Part shown: positions 13,072-25,596 of the stretch, one piece after another
How positions within the stretch are numbered: position 1 is the first letter of the stretch
How the letters are laid out: each line of letters begins with the position of its first letter
Assembly: GCA_021464415.1 (NCBI GenBank)
Contig: CM038471.1
Span: 77,978,414-78,042,413, forward strand
Direction of reading: 5' to 3'
DNA length: 64,000 nucleotides
From: Lonicera japonica
Lineage: Eukaryota; Streptophyta; Magnoliopsida; Dipsacales; Caprifoliaceae
Translations under genes and position numbers: made by a program
The notes under the pieces: generated by a model
The model's input: the letters and a program-made list of their open reading frames with translations, nothing else
What the model was told of the DNA's origin: nothing
Databases searched by the model: none

Positions 13072-13323
13072 TGCTATAGGAACAACTCTATTCAATTCTT
13101 CATTAGATGAGCCCTTTAAATAGGGTACAAATACAATAATAAATAGGGTACAAATACAATAATAAATAGGGTACAAATACAATAGTAAATAGGGTACAAA
13201 TACAATAGTAAATAGGGTTTACAAGGAAGCCCATTATAGCCCATAATACATAATTTATACAGTAAAATCCCTAATATATATTATATCTAGACGATAGTAC
13301 ACTATGTGTAATTTCCTTAAACA
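13072..13323 (-). repeat. 5' LTR of the minus-strand copia element, with 23-bp repeat expansion
   Basis: 252 bp. Aligned with the 183-bp partner, the whole 69-bp difference is three extra copies of a 23-bp unit (four in total, about 13125-13216). Otherwise the LTRs differ by scattered substitutions. Confidence 0.9.
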
Positions 13324-13409
13324 AAATTCACTTTTTAACGTACCTCCAAATTCTACCAAATACTAAATTTTAAAAAACCAACTCAAAATATCAACCAAAC
13401 ATCATCTAA

Positions 13410-14908
13410 TGGGGTGATTGTCTCCCTAATTTTTTTTAACATATATATGATATTAGATTAATTAATTACACATATAACATATGTACTATATATATATAAT
13501 ACTAGATTATAACTCATGCTATACACGGGCGATTTTATAAAAAATGTGTCTATGTTAAAAATTATTATAAAAAAAATTGTCAACTATAGTTTTACAATTA
13601 AATTATAAATTTTACTGTCTTGTTTATAAAGTCGAAAAGAAATTCAAATTGATATATAATATAATAGTAAAAATAAATTATAATCAAAGTATAAAAGACA
13701 AATACCAATTTGTAAATTCTTGAGGTATGTAAGTTAAGATTAATAAAGAGAACATATATTTATTTTTATTAATAATTAAGGAGATTAACAAAGTTTGTTT
13801 AGAAAAAAAAAAGAGATTTACAATATAGCTAATTAATTCGTACATTAATGATTGTCATGTGGCAATTTCAGAACAAATCATTCTCACTCCTCCCATTTTA
13901 TATATATATATATATATACTATTATATTCTATTATATTAGATAATAATATTATTACAATAAGTAATATAAATTATTAAGGCAATTAATAAGAGAGAGGTT
14001 ATTACTTCCTCTGTAATACTATAATAATAATAATAGTATATATTATTATATTAGATAATAATATTATTATAATAAGTAATATAAATTATTAGGGCAATTA
14101 ATATAGCAATGAGGGAAAAATAATATGCTCGTACTAATGAATATGGTCATGTGAGGGGTATACAGGCTCTAAAGACCTACTTGACGAGTTTCATTATGAG
14201 TGAGTTCGTAGGTGCCTTTACTTTAAGTCAAATGTAGCGAAACAATTATCTTAAGAGAAGCTTCAGAGGTAATAGGGGTGGAACAACTTTTATGAGCTGT
14301 CTCAGTAGTGATTGACTTTATCAGCTGTGTGATTAGTGGCTCAATCTTTATTCATTAGTTCAACGCTAAGATGTAGAACTTGATTGCATATGGGTTAAGA
14401 GATCTTCAATCTAGAATTCTCTTTTTTATATTGCAATCCTTCTTAGTGAGAAATTACTCTAAAGATTATGTAGGAGAATGCACTATAGGGACTTCATAAA
14501 AGAAATTCTTTAATAGTATATGTTACTATATTATATTATATTAGATAATAATATTATTATAATAAGTAATATAAATTATTAGGGCAATTAATATAGCAAA
14601 TAATAATAGAGAGGTTATTACTTCCTCGATCTGTAATACTATAATAGAAGATTATGTAGGAGAATGCACTATGGGGACTTCATAAAAGAAATTCTTTGAT
14701 AGTATATGTTATTATATTATATTATATTATATTAGATAATAATATTATTATAATAAGTAATATAAATTATTAGGGCAATTAATATAGCAATTAATATAGC
14801 AATTAATAATAGGAGGTTATTACTTCCTCTGTAATATTATAATAGTATAGTATATATGATATGATAAGGGAAAAATATATCCTCATTGAAAGGTGGTTTA
14901 GCAATTAA
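13410..14908. repeat. AT-rich block with interleaved tandem/dispersed repeats
   Basis: The phrase ttagataataatattatta + taataagtaatataaatta recurs near 13938, 14050, 14540 and 14733, each followed by ggcaattaat and partly by a gaggttattacttcctc phrase. A second phrase (gattatgtaggagaatgcac + ttcataaaagaaattctt) occurs at about 14465 and 14648. The pattern fits stepwise segmental duplication of mixed units, not one simple satellite. 14140-14400 is a more complex unique patch with no gene I recognise. Confidence 0.75.
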
Positions 14909-15179
14909 ATGAATGCATATTTTGATTTTTTTGCCAAAATCTTGAGTTTTCTTATGAACACCGCCGGTGAAATGTTCTCAGATTTGAAAGTTGTTGTAGT
15001 TATTAAACAAATTTTTTTTTCTGAAACTACAAATGTTTTTATTTTAATCTTCTATATTATAAGGAACAAAACTATCACATCACCAATTTATCAAATCAAT
15101 GGTTCATATTTTGTTACAATAAACTAAATAATTTTTAGACTGTTAAACGTGTTAAAATATCAAATCAAAAAACTTAATA

Positions 15180-15182
<3 letters not shown>

Positions 15183-15211
<29 letters not shown>
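15183..15211. repeat. (CT)n microsatellite
   Basis: An uninterrupted CT run of about 14 units in AT-rich non-coding DNA. Nothing genic is seen in 14909-15637. Confidence 0.9.
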
Positions 15212-15216
<5 letters not shown>

Positions 15217-15637
15217 CACCAATTTACTCTCACTTTTCTTTCTCATCAACTTTCTTTAATTTTTTTTAAAGTACATTAATTTTTAAATATAAAAATTAGA
15301 ATTTACTATAAATTATGTATTTAAAATTCACTTATCGAGATTTATAAAATAAAAATCTATTATGACTATAAAATTATGTTTAACACCAAAACTCGTGAAA
15401 AACTATTATAACTCGCTTTTTCTTCTTTTAATTTGCATTCAGTTATGGCCTAAATCTTTTGTTAGTTTGAAAATTTAAAAAACAAAAGAATGTTTAATAT
15501 TTTATAAACTTGAACAATTTTAAAAACATTATATTACTTTTTATACGATATTACTAAGAATGGTATTATATGTTTATAATTAAAATTTTGAAAATAGATA
15601 ATGTTGTTGTACTAATAATTTTTTAATATATTATTAA

Positions 15638-16319
15638 TGTGGGGGGACAATTTCGTATATAAGCCATGATCATAGAAGCCCAGGCCCAATGGGCGGGCTT
15701 GAGCTTGCCTTCGGGCGAGATCTATTGATCAACTCCAATACCTCTAAACCAATGAAAATCAAGCTTTTTGCTGATCGGATAAGAGAAGGTTAGTTCGACC
15801 ATCATTCATAAGTTATGGCTAGAGATAGCTGACTTGAAAGATAGACAATGAAAAATAACTACTTCAGTTAGTGTGAATAGGATTCTGGACACCTTTAATT
15901 CTGGAGTATTGATCAAATTATACCCTTTATAGTTATTTTATTGTAGACATAACCAGTGTGTAACCCTATCTTATACATATAAATAGGAGAGGGAAACCCA
16001 CAGAAATGAGAGCAACATTTACTACCAGAAGGTACTCACTCCCACATTCTATCTTTAAAAATAGAGTCCCCATTACCATAATAAATTATTTAAAGGCCAT
16101 TAAAATCAAGTGATGGACACTATTACACAGAGGGAGGATGTACTACCGTAGTAGGTATAAGAGCCATCAGATGAACCTATCCTCACAAACAAAAAATCCT
16201 TTTTAGCCATTTTCAATTCGTTGTTCATCTTTGTCACCTTTATTCGATTTAGTTGCCAACTCTGCTGGATTAGGCCTATTTCGTCTTATTCGAGTTTATT
16301 AGATTTACATCACCCCACA
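15638..16319. mobile_element. Solo LTR (682 bp)
   Basis: Begins TGTGGGG and ends CCCCACA (perfect 7-bp terminal inverted repeat with TG...CA ends). The flanks are a perfect 5-bp duplication, ATTAA (15633-15637 and 16320-16324). A possible LTR promoter lies near 15975-15990 (catataaatagg). No internal retroelement sequence remains, so this is a recombined solo LTR. Superfamily cannot be set from the LTR alone. Confidence 0.88.
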
Positions 16320-16325
16320 ATTAAC

Positions 16326-16763
16326 TAGGGGTGTGCAAAAAAACAAAAAACCCAGCTCGAATCGTACCGATTTAGTCATTTTTTTAAGGCTTTCAGTTCG
16401 GTTGAAAAAAATAAAAACCGATAGAGGTCGGTTCGATTGGTGGTTAGCGGAGTTAAGAAACCGGTAATAACTGATCCGGACCGATATAACACGTGTCGTG
16501 CTCCTATTGGTTAGTTAAGTTTATTTATTTTAATATATATATATATATATATATATTATATGATAAATATTAAATATATAAAAAATATATAAGCTCAAAA
16601 TCGACAATAACCAACTAGCCGAACTGATAATAACCGAACCGACTCCGATCGATTTTAGGTAGTTAGCAGTTCGGCTCGATTGACCGTTATCATAAAACCA
16701 ACAGATCGGTTCGGTTGGAGGTTAATTTGCACGGTTCGGTTAACCGAACCGTGCACACCCCTA
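16326..16763. mobile_element. hAT-type MITE (438 bp)
   Basis: Perfect 12-bp inverted ends TAGGGGTGTGCA/TGCACACCCCTA with a perfect 8-bp duplication CAATTAAC at 16318-16325 and 16764-16771. The interior is rich in self-complementary CGGTTCGGTT/AACCGAACCG words and holds an (AT)n run near 16534-16555; no ORF. The 8-bp target overlaps the last two bases and the ATTAA of the solo LTR, so this insertion is younger. Confidence 0.93.
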
Positions 16764-16771
16764 CAATTAAC

Positions 16772-17626
16772 AATGTCAAGTAACTCTTTTTATAAATCTC
16801 ATTTAAATTTTTGTATATACCAATAATTAATTAAGGGTGGTAAAAGAGTTCAATCCGACCCTAAGGAAGCGACAAGACGAGTTTAGATTTAAATGTAAAA
16901 TCCACCTCCGTCAGGTAGGCTCAAATATTCATTAAGTAGCTTTGAGTTTAGATTTGCCAAACCATTTGCATTCATAATTGATAGATCAAAATTCGGTTTA
17001 TTGTCATTCAAAAAATAAAATTCTTTAAGTTGTAACTTTATTATTTTGTCGTGTATTTTTTAAACATGTAATTTTTTAATATATATTTTGAACTGTTGTT
17101 TCAGTCACTATTTTTTTTTTCTAATCTTAATATTTTTTAAATTATTAATATATATATTTTTTTATGTTGTCATGCGGTTAGTCGCAAGCGAAGTTATAAA
17201 ATAATAAAGGATAGATGTTTTAGTATCAAAAAATAGGGGAAAAAAAGATATTTTGCCCCGTTTCATGATTGACTTTTTTCGCACAGAGGCTGAGTATGCC
17301 ACGTCAAGCTGGCTTGTAGTTTCCCAATAAACCTCTCTCTTGATAAGGTTTACCATTTATACCTGCGTGAAAAACGACAATATAATAATAATATAATCTT
17401 TTTTTTTATTTTCTCTCCCTATCATCTGATATCTTCCACTAAAATGACATAATTACCCTTTCTATCAGACAAGTGCAAGGGTACTACTGACATTTCAGCT
17501 GCAATATTAGAGAGTTTTTGTCAATCATTATTAAATTGCTCCTTAATTGTTTATATTATTTTTTGCTTATCCAGAATTAGATAATCCAATTAATGATAAT
17601 ATTCCGAAAATACCCCTCACCAATCT
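16772..17626. other. Gene-free spacer upstream of xylose isomerase
   Basis: No coding region that I can support. T-rich runs at 17101-17125 and 17398-17410. It probably carries distal promoter of the next gene. Confidence 0.5.
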
Positions 17627-17635
17627 ATTATATAC
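17627..17635 (+). promoter_or_regulatory. Candidate TATA box of the xylose isomerase gene
   Basis: tattatata lies about 80 bases upstream of a strong GTAAGT donor (17715). This fits a short non-coding first exon at about 17655-17714, a 5' UTR intron (17715-18354, ending ttttttag) and a second exon carrying the ATG at 18382. Confidence 0.45.
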
Positions 17636-18381
17636 GAACTTCAATTCATGTGGACTGCTCGATCAAACCAATTTGTTTTACTTTGCCAGAGCAGAACCAA
17701 ACGTCAATCTCTCTGTAAGTTCTTATATATATACATATACATGTATATATGGTTAGGCATTCATTTTAGGGATTTTGACCTCTAAATTTGGAAAATATAG
17801 TGATTTTTTTGGACTAATTCAGTGGAGATTGTGATCTCGAAATTATTGATTTCTATATCAATTGTTGCTTGGATTTTTGGAATGAGAATAAGGGTTTTGG
17901 TGAATTGATTGCGAGATTGTTTTGATCACACACAGAGAAGGGTTTGTGTGTTTCTGTTTGTTTAAATTGGTATTTTCATTTTTGGTGAATTTTCTTGTGA
18001 TTTTTTTTCTTCTAATTTTTGTACTTTTGATTGTTGGTGGGTTATCGTAGGTTATTTCTACGTTAGTTCCAGTGAAAAATGTAGAATTTGCTTAATTTGA
18101 GTTGTTTTTGGTTTATATATCGTTTTATATTTCATATAAGGGTGGTACTATTGCCAAATCAATTATCTTTATTACCAAAGCAATGTAAAACATTTGAAGC
18201 ATATGACAACTTCTGATAGAGGGTGACCGGGTGTGCCCTGATAGTGAGTGACTGGGTGTGCCCTAATTTTCATATCTAATTGGTGTGTGAGATTTTCTCA
18301 AAATCCTAAGTTGTATAGTCATTGACTGACTGTGTTCTTTTGTGCTCTTTTTAGGGTTCAAGAAGTATTTTGACGAAGAAG

Positions 18382-21300
18382 ATGAAGGGTGGGATTTTAT
18401 TGCTGTGCCTATATATAAATTTGGTGTCCTTTTCAGTGGTAAATATTAATCCCTCTTTGCTGCTTTTTACAATTTTTCATGAAACTTGATGGAGATATCC
18501 ATATAATGAGTAGACCTAAGCCAAATTTCATCAAAAGATTTAGGTTAGAAATGGGTTTGACGATGATCTAAAATTTCAACGGTCGGAAATGAACATCTCT
18601 TTCAAATTTCAACAACACCCATTTCCGGTTTGAAGGTCATGATTTCTATAATACTAGTATAGAGATCATCTCCACGAAATTTCATCAAAAAAGTTCATCC
18701 GATTTCCCCTCAAAATGGGCTGTCCTCCTTTTTTTAAAGAGAGGAATGTCCTCATTTGCATTCACTTTTGATTTTTTGCTTCAACGCCTAACGGGTTTAC
18801 TCACCCAAATTCTAGTCTTAATTCTAATGCATGTAAATATGCTCTAAAGTTGATCCGTCTTGCATGCAGATTGCTGCGAGTCCACCTACCTGTCCTGCTA
18901 CTGATGTTAGTAGTGGATGCGGTGAATGGGAGGGTGAATTTTTCCCTGGCGTCCCCAAGATTAAGTACGAGGTTAGCTGTTCCACCTACCTTCTCATTTT
19001 TTTTTTCCACTTTGTTTAGATTTTTATGTAGTGGCTATGTGTGTGCTAAGATATACTAATCGTTTTACAAGTGTAGGGTCCTACTACAAAGAATCCACTT
19101 GCATTTAAATGGTACAATCCCAATGAGGAGATTCTTGGGAAGAAAATGAAGGTTCTTGTTTGGTTTCCCTTTCAATCTCGTTTTTTAGTTTATTTTTTAG
19201 CACTGAACCAAACAGGGTCCTAATATTTGATAGTTGTAGTTTTTGTAAGAGGATCATAAGAAATTCATTGTTTTTATAATAGGATTGGATGAGGTTTAGT
19301 GTTGCCTTTTGGCACACATTCCGAGGGACCGGAAGTGACCCTTTTGGTGCACCTACAAAGATGTGGCCATGGGAAGATGGTACCAACTCAGTGGCTATGG
19401 CCAAGAGGAGGAGTAAGAGTCAAATTTAACTTGCTTGTAATTAATTTAGGCAATTGACTGAGCAGTGTGCGCATATATATGCATTTACATTATGCTTCAA
19501 GCACATTACATTGGTTTGGCAATAGCAAATTCTGCTCAAGCCAGAGCAGTGTGTGCATATATATGCTTGTACATTATGCTTCGAGCACATTACATTGCTT
19601 TGGCAATAGCAAATTCTACTATGGCAATAGCAATTGCCTTAATTATCCCGTTTGGAGGGCTAATATTTAGCCCCCTAAGTTAGATATCTGAGCTAATTTT
19701 TTTTTTTAATAATTGTTATTATATTGTCTAATTGGTGATGCAGTGAGAGCGAACTTTGAGTTCATCGAGAAGCTTGGAGTAGACAGGTGGTGCTTCCACG
19801 ACAGGGACATTGCTCCAGATGGTAAAACTATTGAGGTTAGTTTTCAAAACCGATCATTTTGAAGAAAAAATTGGCTGACTTTGTTCATTTAATATCAACC
19901 AAATTCAATTATAAAATTCATCAAATTGATGGCTGGTTTGAGTCCCTTTTTGTAATCATTTTAGCCTCGTGTTTGTTTTTCTTCCCTGTTTTTGCTATAA
20001 TTATTTCATAAAATTGGTCCCATTTTGATTGGATTGTTAACCTTGATGCTTTGAACTCTAAATCTGTTCCAGTCCAATGGTGAAACCCAATTAGAAATGG
20101 ATCGAATTGGACCAGGTTTGATCGTTTTGTTTATATTGTGTTCACCTATCAAGCTGATTTTTGTTTTTAATCTTATAGGAATCTAATGCAAATTTGGATG
20201 AAGTCGTAGCTCTTGCAAAAGAACTTCAGGTAAATTTTACAATGATGACTCAACAACATACTTCAAAACATATTCATAGCTAAATGCCTTAATATATATA
20301 TGTGTGTGTGTGTGTGTGTGAAATCTTTTCCCACGTCACCATAAATATTCGGTACACCATACCCAATGGTGATATGCCACATCTAGTCACACGCCCACCT
20401 AATATAATTTGTCAACGTTTCTTAAAATTATGAGATTTTTCAGGGTGACAAGATTCGTCCTTTATGGGGTACAGCTCAATTGTTCATGCATCCTCGCTAC
20501 ATGCACGGTGCCGCTACTAGGTATATTATTATGCTTTATTTTCACTTTGACATAATCACTCTTCCAATATTTTAATTTTGACCTCATATTTTCTCTTGGT
20601 TTATATTTCAGCTCCGAATTAGGAGTATATGCCTATGCTGCAGCTCAGGTCAAGAAGGCCATAGAGGTTGGTTGTTTGTGCATGGATTGGCTGAAATATA
20701 AAGGGATTTTTAGACTTTGCCCTGGGTTTATATCATGATATTGAGCCCCCTGCAGGAGGGCGATATGTCGAATGATTACCTAAAAATACGGGGTAATTCG
20801 GACCATCTAATATCTAATATTATATAGCCAGGACAGAATTCTACCGCTTGAAGTTGTGTCACATTTTTGAATTACCTATTTACCCCTACAGTTGTGTTTT
20901 TGATGAAAAATATGCTTCCAACATGAATTGTACCATCACTTCTAAACATATTAAAAATGTTCACGTTCTTAGCCTCTAAAGACACTTCCTGCTGTTGTCA
21001 ATTTTTTTTTTCCAAATTAGATGTATACTAATTGAACACATACCACGTGTGGAATATAAGCTGGTTACTTAAAAATAGATTTTCCTGTGTCTCAAATGAA
21101 GGGTCCCACTTTGACGTTTGCACTTTCCAAGAAAAATATTACTTTCGACATAATTGACGGTCTATGGTGAAGATATTGTTCAATAACTATATCACAAAAA
21201 GGATATGGGCTGAGATGTCCTGAAAAGGAAACTGAGACTCTTGATTGGACACGGCGTGAGTATCGAGTATCTCGTTACAAACATGGGGCAAGTAAAGAAG

Positions 21301-24300
21301 CCGAGATATGAAATGCTTCATTTTATGTGCACTAGTAAATATCTTACTTTTGTGTGAAATTGTAATCTTACCAATATATATGCAGGTGACGCATTATCTG
21401 GGGGGAGAAAATTTTGTTTTCTGGGGTGGGCGTGAAGGTTATCAATCTCTCTTGAACACTGATATGGGAAGAGAGCTTGACCATATGGTAAGATCTCACT
21501 CATCCTTTTCACTAATTACCAATCTACTTTATGGATTTTTTTTATTTTGTTCGTTCTTTTCTTAATTATCATGCTATTTCAAAGTATAAAGACGTGAATG
21601 TTTCAACTTGCAGGCAAGATTTTTTGAAGCCGCTGTTGCCTATAAGAAGAAGATTGGATTCACTGGTACATTTTCTTAGCAACATGATATAGTATTTAAA
21701 TATTTATATGGAATTGGAGCAGGGAAAATCATTTTGATTAACCAAACATATTTATCATTCATTTGCATCATGTTTTTGGCAAAACTTGAGTCTAAAACTT
21801 TTGTTTTTCTTGTTCCTATTATTATTCTTTATAGGGACGCTTCTTATTGAACCCAAGCCTCAAGAACCTACCAAGCACCAGTACGGTTTTTTTTTTTTTT
21901 TTTTCCATCTAACCGTCTAATTTAGTGTTTCAATTTGGCTGATAATCTTGTGCTTGTTGTACTTACCTTGATTATGCTATGTATTAGGTATGATTGGGAT
22001 GCTGCAACATCTGCTAATTTCTTGCGCAAATATGGCCTCATTGGTAATCTTTTTTCCCCTTATATCTAAGGCTCTAAGTATTCCTATTTATATTAAAAAA
22101 GGAGAGATTAATTTCTGTTAATTTCTTGCACAAATATGGCCTCATTGATAATATTTTTTCCCCTTATTCCTATAAATATTCAAAAAGATTAATTTCATTT
22201 ATATATGCATTTAGACGAATATCTCCATTTATGTTGGGGTTGGTTGTTAAATATAGGTCTTGTATATTATAGACACTACGAGAATCGAGGTTGTAAACCA
22301 AGTTTAGCCATTGATTTTAAGAAATTATATCCCTTAGATGCTGTTTATCTAATAGTTACCGGGAAAACAAGCGTACCCAGCAACTAAGAATAAAACATGC
22401 ATTCCGAAATGTGGTTCACTTCTCCTATAATATACAAAATCTAGCAACCCGAGCAATCTTTTCTATTTCTTCCACTATGGCTCTTTTCTATGAGAAAGAA
22501 ATACAGAAAAAAAAATTGAGTAATTATAATGTATCCAATCTAATATAAAATAATGTATAGCTTTAAGTTCAAATTAAGAAATTTGTAACATACATGCGCG
22601 TATATATATATATATATGTATATATTAATCTTTATATTTTGTTCTGGGACATGGTCGATTAAGAGTCACATTTCCACATTATTATTGAAAATTGATAATG
22701 TTGAAATTAGGGTTTTCTTTTGTTATTTTTTTCCTGCAGGAGAATTTAAATTAAACATTGAATGCAACCACGCTACCCTGTCAGGTCACAGGTATGTGAT
22801 GTGTGCCTTTTATTTTCTCAACCAATACTCTGATTATCTTATATTTTCTTAAATTTAAAAATGTTCCAGGGTCAGAATGATACTACAAATATAATTAGAA
22901 GTACATTTTTTTAATTTATTTTCTAATAAATTGGAGTACCCAAACCTGTAGATTACTTGACTAGTCATCCTTCTCTCTTATATGCTATGAATATGATTTA
23001 TAACTTTCATTGAGTTACGTAAAATATTGAACTAACCATGCTCCTAATAATTTTTTATTTCAAATTTGAATGCATTTGCATTGAATTTACTTGAATTAAA
23101 ATCCTTAGAAATATGAACTTGGACATTGCTACTAAAAGATGCATTAAAAATTTAATTCCTGAAAATATTTATCATACTTGCTTTTGCAGCTGTCATCATG
23201 AGCTTGAAACTGCAAGAATCAATGGATTGCTAGGAAATATCGACGCCAACACTGGTGACCCTCAAGTTGGTATGTACTTCTGTCAATCTAATATTATTTA
23301 AATTAATTCAACTAACAGAATTTATTTATAATTTAATGACGAATCATATCAACTGTATTTAGTATGTGCCGAAATTGACTCTTGAATGTGTTCCAAAATT
23401 CTTAGCAAAGTAGGGCCCAAATTAAGTAGACTCGTATCCTTATAAACGATTCTATTAAAATCTGATTTGAAATTTCAAGTTGTTAAAGAGGTCATTTTGT
23501 GAAAACTGCAGGCTGGGATACGGACCAGTTTTTGATGGACGTGGCAGAAGCAACTTTGGTTATGCACTCCGTTGTCAAAAATGTATTTTTTTTTTCTTAT
23601 TTAATATGTTCTTCAATTTTGCTTAAAAATAATTTATTATTTAATATATTCTTAAATTTCGCTTAAAAACAATTAAATTTCGCTTAAAAACAATTTATTG
23701 AAGACCTCTGTAATTTATTAATTGTTCCTCAATATTGACTTGTATTTTCACAGGGAGGATTGGCACCAGGAGGATTCAATTTCGATGCCAAATTGTGAGT
23801 TCCACGAAGAGCCTTAGTTTTATAAGATTAGAATTGAGAGCTTTTTTCTTTGAACAATTAAATTGGGCTTTGTTTTCCATCTATTACTATTATTTAAGGG
23901 CGAGCAAGGTATTCTGGATGGTGTAGATAAATTTCCCGATATACCCCTGCATTTTGTTCCTCTTACCCTCTTAAGTATGAGTAGATTTAGTGATCTGAAT
24001 CTTTGATTTAGTTATCCAACGGTTATTATTCAATCCGTTGTACCCGTGTAAAGGTCTTTGGAGCAAAAGTGTAGATTATTACTTGGATAATGTAATCTTT
24101 GTGATAGTTTTTGGGTATTTATTTATTTGCGACTAAATATAAATGTATGTATAATCAGGCGTCGGGAGAGCACGGATGTTGAGGACTTGTTTATTGCTCA
24201 TATTGCTGGTATGGATACCTTGGCCCGTGGTCTCCGAAATGTTGCTAAGCTCATTGAGGTCTGTCTCTGTCTCTCTCAAACCCATTTTACATAAATTCTT

Positions 24301-24982
24301 TCCTCCCTGTGCTGCGCTGCAACTAAATGCGGTTTCCGTTGGCCTGGGAAAAAAGGATGGTTCATTGGATGAGCTGGTTCGCAAGAGGTACCAGAGCTTT
24401 GACACAGAATTCGGGGCCCAAGTGGAGGTAATTTTCCCGTTGGGCACATTTACTTGATTTTTAAGAAAATTAGTTTTTGTTTTGAAAATAATAATAATAA
24501 TACTGTTTGGTACTTAGTGCTTTGCTCTCATTCATGGTTTATATCTGTCTTCATATAATTGCTTAATAAATTAATAAATATGGTTAATATACAATTAATT
24601 TACGAATAATAATTTTAACAGGCTGGAAAGGCTGATTTTGAATTGCTCGAGAAGGCTGCCAAGGAATGGGGAGAACCCAAAGCTCCTTCTGGCAAGCAGG
24701 TATCTATATTATTATTTCAAATCATTATCATTTTCTTCATATTTGGCCTATGGGATCATGGTCATTTCAAGTTGGTTAAAAAAACAAACCAAGTTATATC
24801 GAATGAAAACTCTCTTTTATTTTTACAGTGTCTCCAACATTTTAATGCAAACCAATTATGTACCACCAAATTTGTACTCGTTGATGCCCATTTACTCTTT
24901 TTTGTGAGACAAAAATTGAGATTATTTTTTTTTTCCTTTTTTGCAGGAACTTGCAGAGATGATATTCCAGTCCGCATTATAG
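18382..24982 (+). CDS. XYLA: Xylose isomerase with N-terminal signal peptide, complete, 20 coding exons
   Basis: Converts D-xylose to D-xylulose using divalent metals. Coding exons: 18382-18438, 18870-18971, 19077-19151, 19283-19412, 19744-19835, 20179-20229, 20444-20520, 20612-20666, 21386-21487, 21614-21665, 21835-21880, 21988-22043, 22740-22791, 23190-23269, 23512-23582, 23754-23794, 24159-24258, 24356-24427, 24622-24699, 24947-24982. All junctions are GT-AG and keep the frame, giving 474 residues, close to plant relatives (~477). Residues 1-20 are a hydrophobic signal peptide, so ER/secretory entry is likely. Active-site landmarks are all present: [12 protein letters not shown] (88-99), E270 and K272 (LIEPKP), E306 and H309 (NIECNH), D334, D345 and D347 (GNIDANTGD...GWDTD), and D377 (FNFDAK). 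Nothing looks broken, so it is likely functional. A 5' UTR intron precedes the ATG. Confidence 0.97.
19461..19628. repeat. 84-bp tandem duplication in xylose isomerase intron 4
   Basis: Two adjacent copies start with agcagtgtg at 19461 and 19545 and run through gcatatatatgc, acattatgctt, gcacattacattg and tttggcaatagcaaattct. They differ at only a few bases, so the duplication is fairly recent. A partial third piece (tatggcaatagcaa) follows. Confidence 0.88.
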
Positions 24983-25596
24983 AGAATGCAGAATTTTGGA
25001 GATGGATTAAAAAGAAGCAGAGCTTAATTTTGTTTCTTTCCTTTCTCACAATAGTAGTAATAGTAGAAATACCAATAATAGAAGCACCTGCCAACTGGAG
25101 AGTTTAAGTTGATCTCTTTTACCATACTTAGTATCTTCCATCTCGCTCTCTCTCGTGTGCCATTTTTTTACTAGTTTCTTGCAAGATGCTTATAATTCTA
25201 GTAGTTTTAGACCGAGTTTTCCTCATCTTGATCCCTTTGATCGGATCAAGTTTCTAACATTAGTTCATCGCTTGTATAAAATTACTAACAATACTTGAGC
25301 TCTATCATTTTTGACATTGTTCCAATGAAATCATGTCATGTAAATTTTGATGTTTATGTGACTTGTTTGAATTATTCACTAGAATCTTAAAACAATGGTA
25401 CAATACGCACCCAACAATAAAAGCTGTACAAACTTCATTCATTAAAACAATGGTACAATACGCACCCAACAATAAAAATCCAAAACAATACAGCTCAATA
25501 ACTCTCCAACAAAAACTATAACGATTATAGATCACCGATTACATCCAGAAAGCCATTATTGGGATCACCCATCACTACCAGAAAGCCATTAGTGGG
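24983..25596. other. 3' region of xylose isomerase and spacer
   Basis: Covers the probable 3' UTR and, at about 25387-25479, two direct copies (period 55) of aacaatggtacaatacgcac + ccaacaataaaa. No further gene is seen before the NAS pseudogene. Confidence 0.6.

Larger units (their letters stand above)
6573..13323 (-). mobile_element. Ty1/copia LTR retrotransposon, old and degenerate
   Basis: A complete structure on the minus strand: LTRs at 13072-13323 (5') and 6573-6755 (3'), and AAATT duplications at 6568-6572 and 13324-13328. LTRs begin TGTTTAAG; the 3' LTR ends ...ACA. A purine tract (reverse complement of ctcccccc, 6756-6763) abuts the 3' LTR. The sequence next to the 5' LTR reads CGTTATCAGCACGC on the minus strand, the likely primer-binding region. 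Gag is largely readable; pol is in pieces. The LTRs differ at about 14 of 183 aligned bases (about 7.7%), mostly transitions, so insertion is old. Confidence 0.92.
6294..13406. repeat. Tourist-like MITE split by a copia element
   Basis: The left end gggcttgtttggtagct follows TAA (6291-6293). The right end, in reverse complement, reads gatgatgtttggttgat and is followed by TAA (13407-13409). The TGTTTGGT core and TAA duplication are typical of PIF/Harbinger-derived MITEs. MITE sequence occupies 6294-6572 and 13324-13406 (about 360 bp in total). The middle is a Ty1/copia element flanked by the 5-bp duplication AAATT, so the MITE was there first. Confidence 0.75.

Noticed and set aside
15638..16319. 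Possible full retroelement rather than solo LTR
   Set aside because: The 5-bp duplication closes directly around one LTR-sized segment and no internal domain is present.
24133..25107. Open frames on both strands across the last xylose isomerase exons
   Set aside because: They read through introns of the real gene and encode no known domain.
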